From NCBI GenBank assembly GCA_000149265.1, contig CH003041.1, positions 450,114 to 514,113 of the forward strand: 64,000 bases of DNA, written 5' to 3'. Of the stretch, positions 39,101 to 45,100 are shown piece by piece. This DNA comes from Ciona savignyi (taxonomy: Eukaryota; Chordata; Ascidiacea; Phlebobranchia; Cionidae). Each line of letters opens with the position of its first letter. Position 1 is the first letter of the stretch. The translations under genes and the position numbers were made by a program. The notes below the pieces were generated by a model that made no database searches, was not told where the DNA came from, and was given only the letters and a program-made list of their open reading frames with translations.

Positions 39101-42100
39101 TGTAGATTTCGGGAACTGCGACAGGTATGTCATGACACTAAGTTCGTCCACATTTGGGTTGGTTATCTCTTCGGGTGTAATAACCTAACAAAACAAAAAG
39201 TTAGGAATCTGTACGTGTTTCCACTGGCAATACCGGATTGAAATCGAATCGCTAGCGATTTGATCCACACAAAAGTTCTGATTTGGCCAAAAATATTTAC
39301 AAAATCAAGAAACAAAGCCCACAAAAATTTGAACGCTGAGGTAGACGCAATACCAAGCCTAGAAAATAGCAATATTGGCCTTGTGTAACAAAATTAAGAC
39401 AAAACAGCTTTTATTGCTTTAATTGATGCCGATTAGCGATAACCGTTAGTCACGTGCTAGCACGCTCCAGGCGGGCCAATGGCGCGTAACGAGAATACGT
39501 CAGAATGCAAAAGCCGGCCATTGCCCTTATAAGGCTACTCTTGAACACTTGAGATGCCGGATTTTTGTGGCTGTCTAGAATTATTCAAAATAGAAGTTAT
39601 GCTCATAACGATACGAGGAAAGCTGAAATGATATGGAAAACAACAATAACCTCCCTTTTATAACCACGTTAACCAATTTATTTACAAACTATTTAAATTC
39701 TATATTATAATAGGGAAATGGATTTGATAAACACCTTAAATTATCAGGCATCGTCCTTTAAGCTTTCTCTTACCGCCATTAAGTTTAATGTACCATTTTA
39801 CCTTTTACCTAATAATGCATAGTATACCGATCAACACATTTATAATGAAGAACATACCAAACAAATGCATAATATAAAATTGAGTATCAGCGGATCAACG
39901 AAATCCGGTTAGCTTATCGAGGCGAATAAACGGTTTCATCCAATTGTTATTTTGTCTTGTATTTCAGCACTGCGTGGTTGAACCGAAATGAAATATTTAT
40001 TACGCATTTTTTATTGGGATAGTTGTTTTCCGCAAAAATGCATCCAAACCATGCTTAAGCTTTGGAACTAAATTTAACAGAATTTACGGTAACATTTTAA
40101 CATTTCCATTTGAAGTAGACTTATTCAGTCAGTCAGGATTCCGTTACACAAAAGATTCCTGTGCTAAACCAATGAAGCAAATCGGCTGTGGTTTAAACGA
40201 TAGCGAAAATGGCCCGGCCTTTCAGTGAGAAAATATACAAAACAGTTTGGGCGGTAACCAGCAAAGCAAAAGCTCCTACTACTACGCTTGTTTACATGAA
40301 CTAGAATCTTCGTAGGTGGATAAAACACAATAATGCAATAGCGGAACAAATACGTTTTAAACGTCAAAAAATGTTCAGATCTGAAAAAATGTCATGCAAG
40401 TGAGATCATGCAATTGTTTGGATACCTGTGGCACGCCTAACCACTCATCAGCCAGTTTCATGGCCTCCGCGGTGTTGTCGATTTTGTTGTTCGGGTCCCA
40501 GTCTTCCCAATCCGGGCACAATCCTAATTTGGTCCCGATTGTGAAGGTGACGCGAACGACCAAGCAAACATGCAAAAAAAGCAAGCGAACACATCAATAA
40601 AATGATCGAGGACCATGCTAAATTGAGTCTAATGGTGTGTAATTTTGCTGCCCAGTGGGTAAGATAAACGCGAACCCCCGCCCACCTAGGTTCACTTGTA
40701 ATAAAATTTCGCACGTTTTAACTACTTACGGCGCGTACGAAACGTTTATTCTGTCGTCTCAATAGCCCTCTTTTAAACTAAGGTATCACGTTTCACGTAT
40801 ACTTAACGGTTAAGCAAGTCAAATGGATCGTGTGCGCCAATTTTTGGCAAGCAGAAAACGTGAGATGCAAACGCATGCCTTCAAAATGCATTCGGTTTGA
40901 TTGTTTTGACTTCTACCTGAGCAATCCCAAGATGGTCGTCCGCTAAAGTCATCGCCTCAGTCGTGTTTTCAAGCTTGTTAACGGGGTCCCATTCGACCCA
41001 TTGAGGACATAAGCCTTAAGAGTTGGAAACAAGGAGAGTCAAGAAAGTAGAACAAAATGAACAGGAAATAGGGAATGGTAAATATAGATAGAGATTTAAA
41101 TGAGGTAATCTAATAAAGAAAAATTAGAGATAAATAGTAAACTGGAGAAATAGAGAAAAGCTAAGATGTAAAAGAATGATATATAGATAGTTTAAGTATC
41201 AGGAAATGACCGTAAGCTACAAAGGAAATCAAAATAGAATCTATAAAGTAGGACCGCAGGAATTTTACAATGGGGTCGTAGTCGTATGATCCCGGCGCTT
41301 AACAAAGGCACTTAAATTAAGTTTGCAGGTCTATACACCGTGGTTCTTCCACGAGACAGTAATTTGATATATTATAGTAATTACGTCATTTCACAGTCGT
41401 TAACGTTTGTTGACTCGCCGAACTGGGAACCAGCAAAGGCACTGTCTACAATGGAGCCACGAACGCATATCAAATACCGACTTTAAAAACGTTTTCTCCT
41501 CGAATACGAACGTATAGGGCAGCGACCTGTTAGGCCTTTGGACAGGATATGATGTCGACAAACTTGTATGTGTTTAGCTTTATTGTAATTCTAACGTGAA
41601 ATGAATTATGGTGGCAAAGGTTACCTTGTCGCGCTTTAGAATTTTGGCGACATCTGTGTCTATTACTACAGCCCTATTCATTTTAAAGACTTTGTGTCGA
41701 TTGAACTATAAACTAAGGGGCTGTTTGGAAGCAGTTTTTATCCAAATAGTCAGTTAAGAATTTAAAAAGCAATGGACTGTTTTTTTCCCACTGGACAGCG
41801 ATAATAAAGTACCCGTTTTACCTGTTTAAAGTCTTCGAAATATAAAATAAATAACGGTATAAAAACATAACAAGGGCTGAGAAGGGAATACAAGTTACAT
41901 AACCTGTCTTGGGCGTATGTACGCACATTAACCTTTACCTACATTAGTAACGGGTGTTGATAAAAAATATTGATTGTATTCCTTTCTTAGCCCTTGGGTG
42001 TTAATAAAAGAGTAACAAAACAAAGAAGAAATTTACCCGGTGCGCAGTTATCAACCAATGCGCCAAGCGCTGTACCGTCCTGCCAGTTGCCCTTGAAGTT

Positions 42101-45100
42101 GGTGATGGGCATCTGCGGGACCTTGTTCTGAATCCATCCAAGCAACCTCTGCTTTGGTGTCGCTTGGCTCTTTTCCTCCGGCTCTTCTTCTTCGTCCCAC
42201 ATCGGCATCGAGATGGAGTAATGCAGGATGAGGGTCCATATCAATCCGAGGATGAGTTTTAGATTCCCATCCACGATCGCTTTGCTGTCTGCGGATGGAA
42301 ACGGAGGTTCACATTACTATTTTGATGTCTGAAGACTAAAAGGTGAAAAAAGACTAAAAGTGAAATGGATGGGGTTAGGATACATTGATTGGGGGGAAAG
42401 CACGAAGCAGATAAGAATAGGCGAAACGGATGAGAAAGGAATAAGGAGCGAATAAAGGAGGGAAGGAAGAATGGGGAAGTAGTGGGAGGAACAGTTTACG
42501 GTAGGAAACTGGAAACTAATTTTAACACTTAGCCCTTTACTAGGGGTCGGCAACCTTTTGTACTTTAAGAGACATTTCAAACCGATAACCCACAAAATAA
42601 AAATTACTTGGAGCCGCAAAACTAATAATATTTTCGCAGTAGAAGGTAAACAACACTGTGTGAGATTAAGACGCAAGTGTTCTTCTGTTTTTTTACTTAT
42701 GTATTGGTTTTAAACTCATTAAGCGCTCGCTTCGACCTTAAAAAATAATTAGAGCCGTATTACTAGGATGAAAGAGCCGCAGGTTGCTGACCCATGCCCT
42801 ATACCATGTCCAATCCCGAAATTAACCATAATATACCTCTTACACCAGCCCTTATTTTTACTACAGTGTACCATCCCCTGCTTTACCTATATTTGACATT
42901 TTCCTTTCTAAATTTATCCTCTAGGTTAGTATAAAAATAGAACAAAATGATAATGGACGTAATTAAGCGTGGTAAAACATTTTACGACTGTGCAAATTGG
43001 TCTCGGTTGTGGACAAACGACAATTGTTACAATACACGCGGATTGAACAGAAAACTACGTGTCCACATCCATGGTTGCACATAATCTTATTCTTTTAAAT
43101 AAACTTATCGCGTTCCGAACTTCAATAAGCGTTCAGTTAAAATCCAGAAGTATTTTTATGTTTACTTAATTAAAGTGTCTTATTAAAATCATATCTTTGT
43201 TGATGATCAGTGAAATATTTAAACGCAACTAATTTAGTTTTAATGAGATTGGATCCCTGAAAGTTATTAATAGCAAGTTCTAATTCCGTATTATAATTGG
43301 GTAAGGAGCTCAATAGCGGTTTGTATTGCATCCAAGTTTACAATACATAGTCAGGCGTTTGCTCCCTTGGCACTAGACTGTCGGCGACATAGCTACTAAT
43401 AAGGCTTCATGGCAAATGTCGTATGTTTTCTTGCCGCGTGAAATTTAAGGAAAAGTACTGTAATTTGAATATTTTAATAGAAGCAATGATTTATAAAAAA
43501 AATATGCTGGTAGCTATATAAAGGTCTGCTAGTAAAACATCTCATAAATTGTTATATTTATGTCTGGGAATCCATATCTCACTCAACACTATAGTAATAT
43601 TATAGATATAAAGCATATGGCTGTTAAATCCACTTTTAACACAAGTTTTAATCCGACGGTGGACTCGTCGCTATGGTCGATTTAACATAAAAATCTATAT
43701 ATGAATCTCGCGCATTAACCATTCTGGCATACAAACTTTCTACTTGGCCTTACATTTTGTAAAAATGGCCAGTTGCGTTGCTACAATCGAAAAATAATTT
43801 TCTTAAATAGTTGGCGTGTTATCAAACATTTCAGTGAAGGGGTCGTTTCGGCTTATAGCTATCTAATCTTTGAGCGTATTAAACGTATTATGATTTTGGC
43901 TTCGAATTCCAAAGAAGTTTTCTTGAATTTATATCGGGTTACCCTGTAGGGATTTCTACGATAACTTACTTAAAAACTGTGTCTAATTAATCCGAAAATT
44001 CAATAAAAGGTATCATGGCATGCGAAATGCAGTTATTTAAAACCTAAATAAATGTGCAAGCCTTACTGCATTTCTGAACTTATATATTTACCGAAAAGTG
44101 ATCTAAAAATAGAAATGATCTAAATGTAGGTAAGCGTTTCAAAATAGGTCGTTATTGCTGAATACCTACATTCCGATTCTCGTAATTGAATTCATGGTTT
44201 CGCTCTGACGCACGTGCAAAATTGGCCGCTCCCCAAACTGATGTTGTCTTTTGGCGGAATCCGAACTATTTGGTCAACTTATTATGGGCGGTATGGCATG
44301 ATCGTGCATTTACTTACTTTTTAACATATTTATTTTAATCACGAAATGATTGATTTGTTACTTTTCAAGTAACACGATCTCTAGATTGTTCCTGCGGGTT
44401 GGATGACTTCTACGGGCCATTTATTTTGGTTTAAAGGTACATTAAAGTAAGAGAAGCGATTTTACCGGTAAGGGCATTTAACGTCGCATTGGACAATTTG
44501 AAAACTTACTGTACAAAGATTGTACATTTTCTAATTTCCAACGAAAGTAAAGTCTATATTAGAACAGAGACCAAACCCATTGCAATCGTTATACTTTAAA
44601 CGTTTACGCGAAGTTGTATTATGATATGAAACAACTATATTCGTTATCGACTCCGGTCAATAACCTAATGAGAAAGTGAACACTTATAAAGCAGTAACAT
44701 AGAAGTTTGAAAAAGTACAACTTTCACAGCGGAAAGAAGCCGGAGGGCGGTGCGCTAACCCAATAGCTCTTTTACTGCAGTTATTGCCTCAATAAACCGA
44801 TGGAAACCGACCAAACAAAAGGGTTTACATGTGAACTTGCCCTGCCGACAAGCAGACAAGTGGTTGTTAATTTTATTGATGTCATTTTGAATGGTAACCC
44901 CCCAGCTTCGAATTAAACAATGTAGATTACTAATGTGGGAATAGTGGATTAATAGGAAACGCCTGCACTCCTAATTTATTTAAAGCGTATTAAACAATTA
45001 GAAAAAGGTTTAAAAAAGTATCGCCTTATATCCGATCAAATTAAATGAAATAATGTTGGTATAACTTCACTCAAGTATTCATAACCTTCAGGGCTTATTT

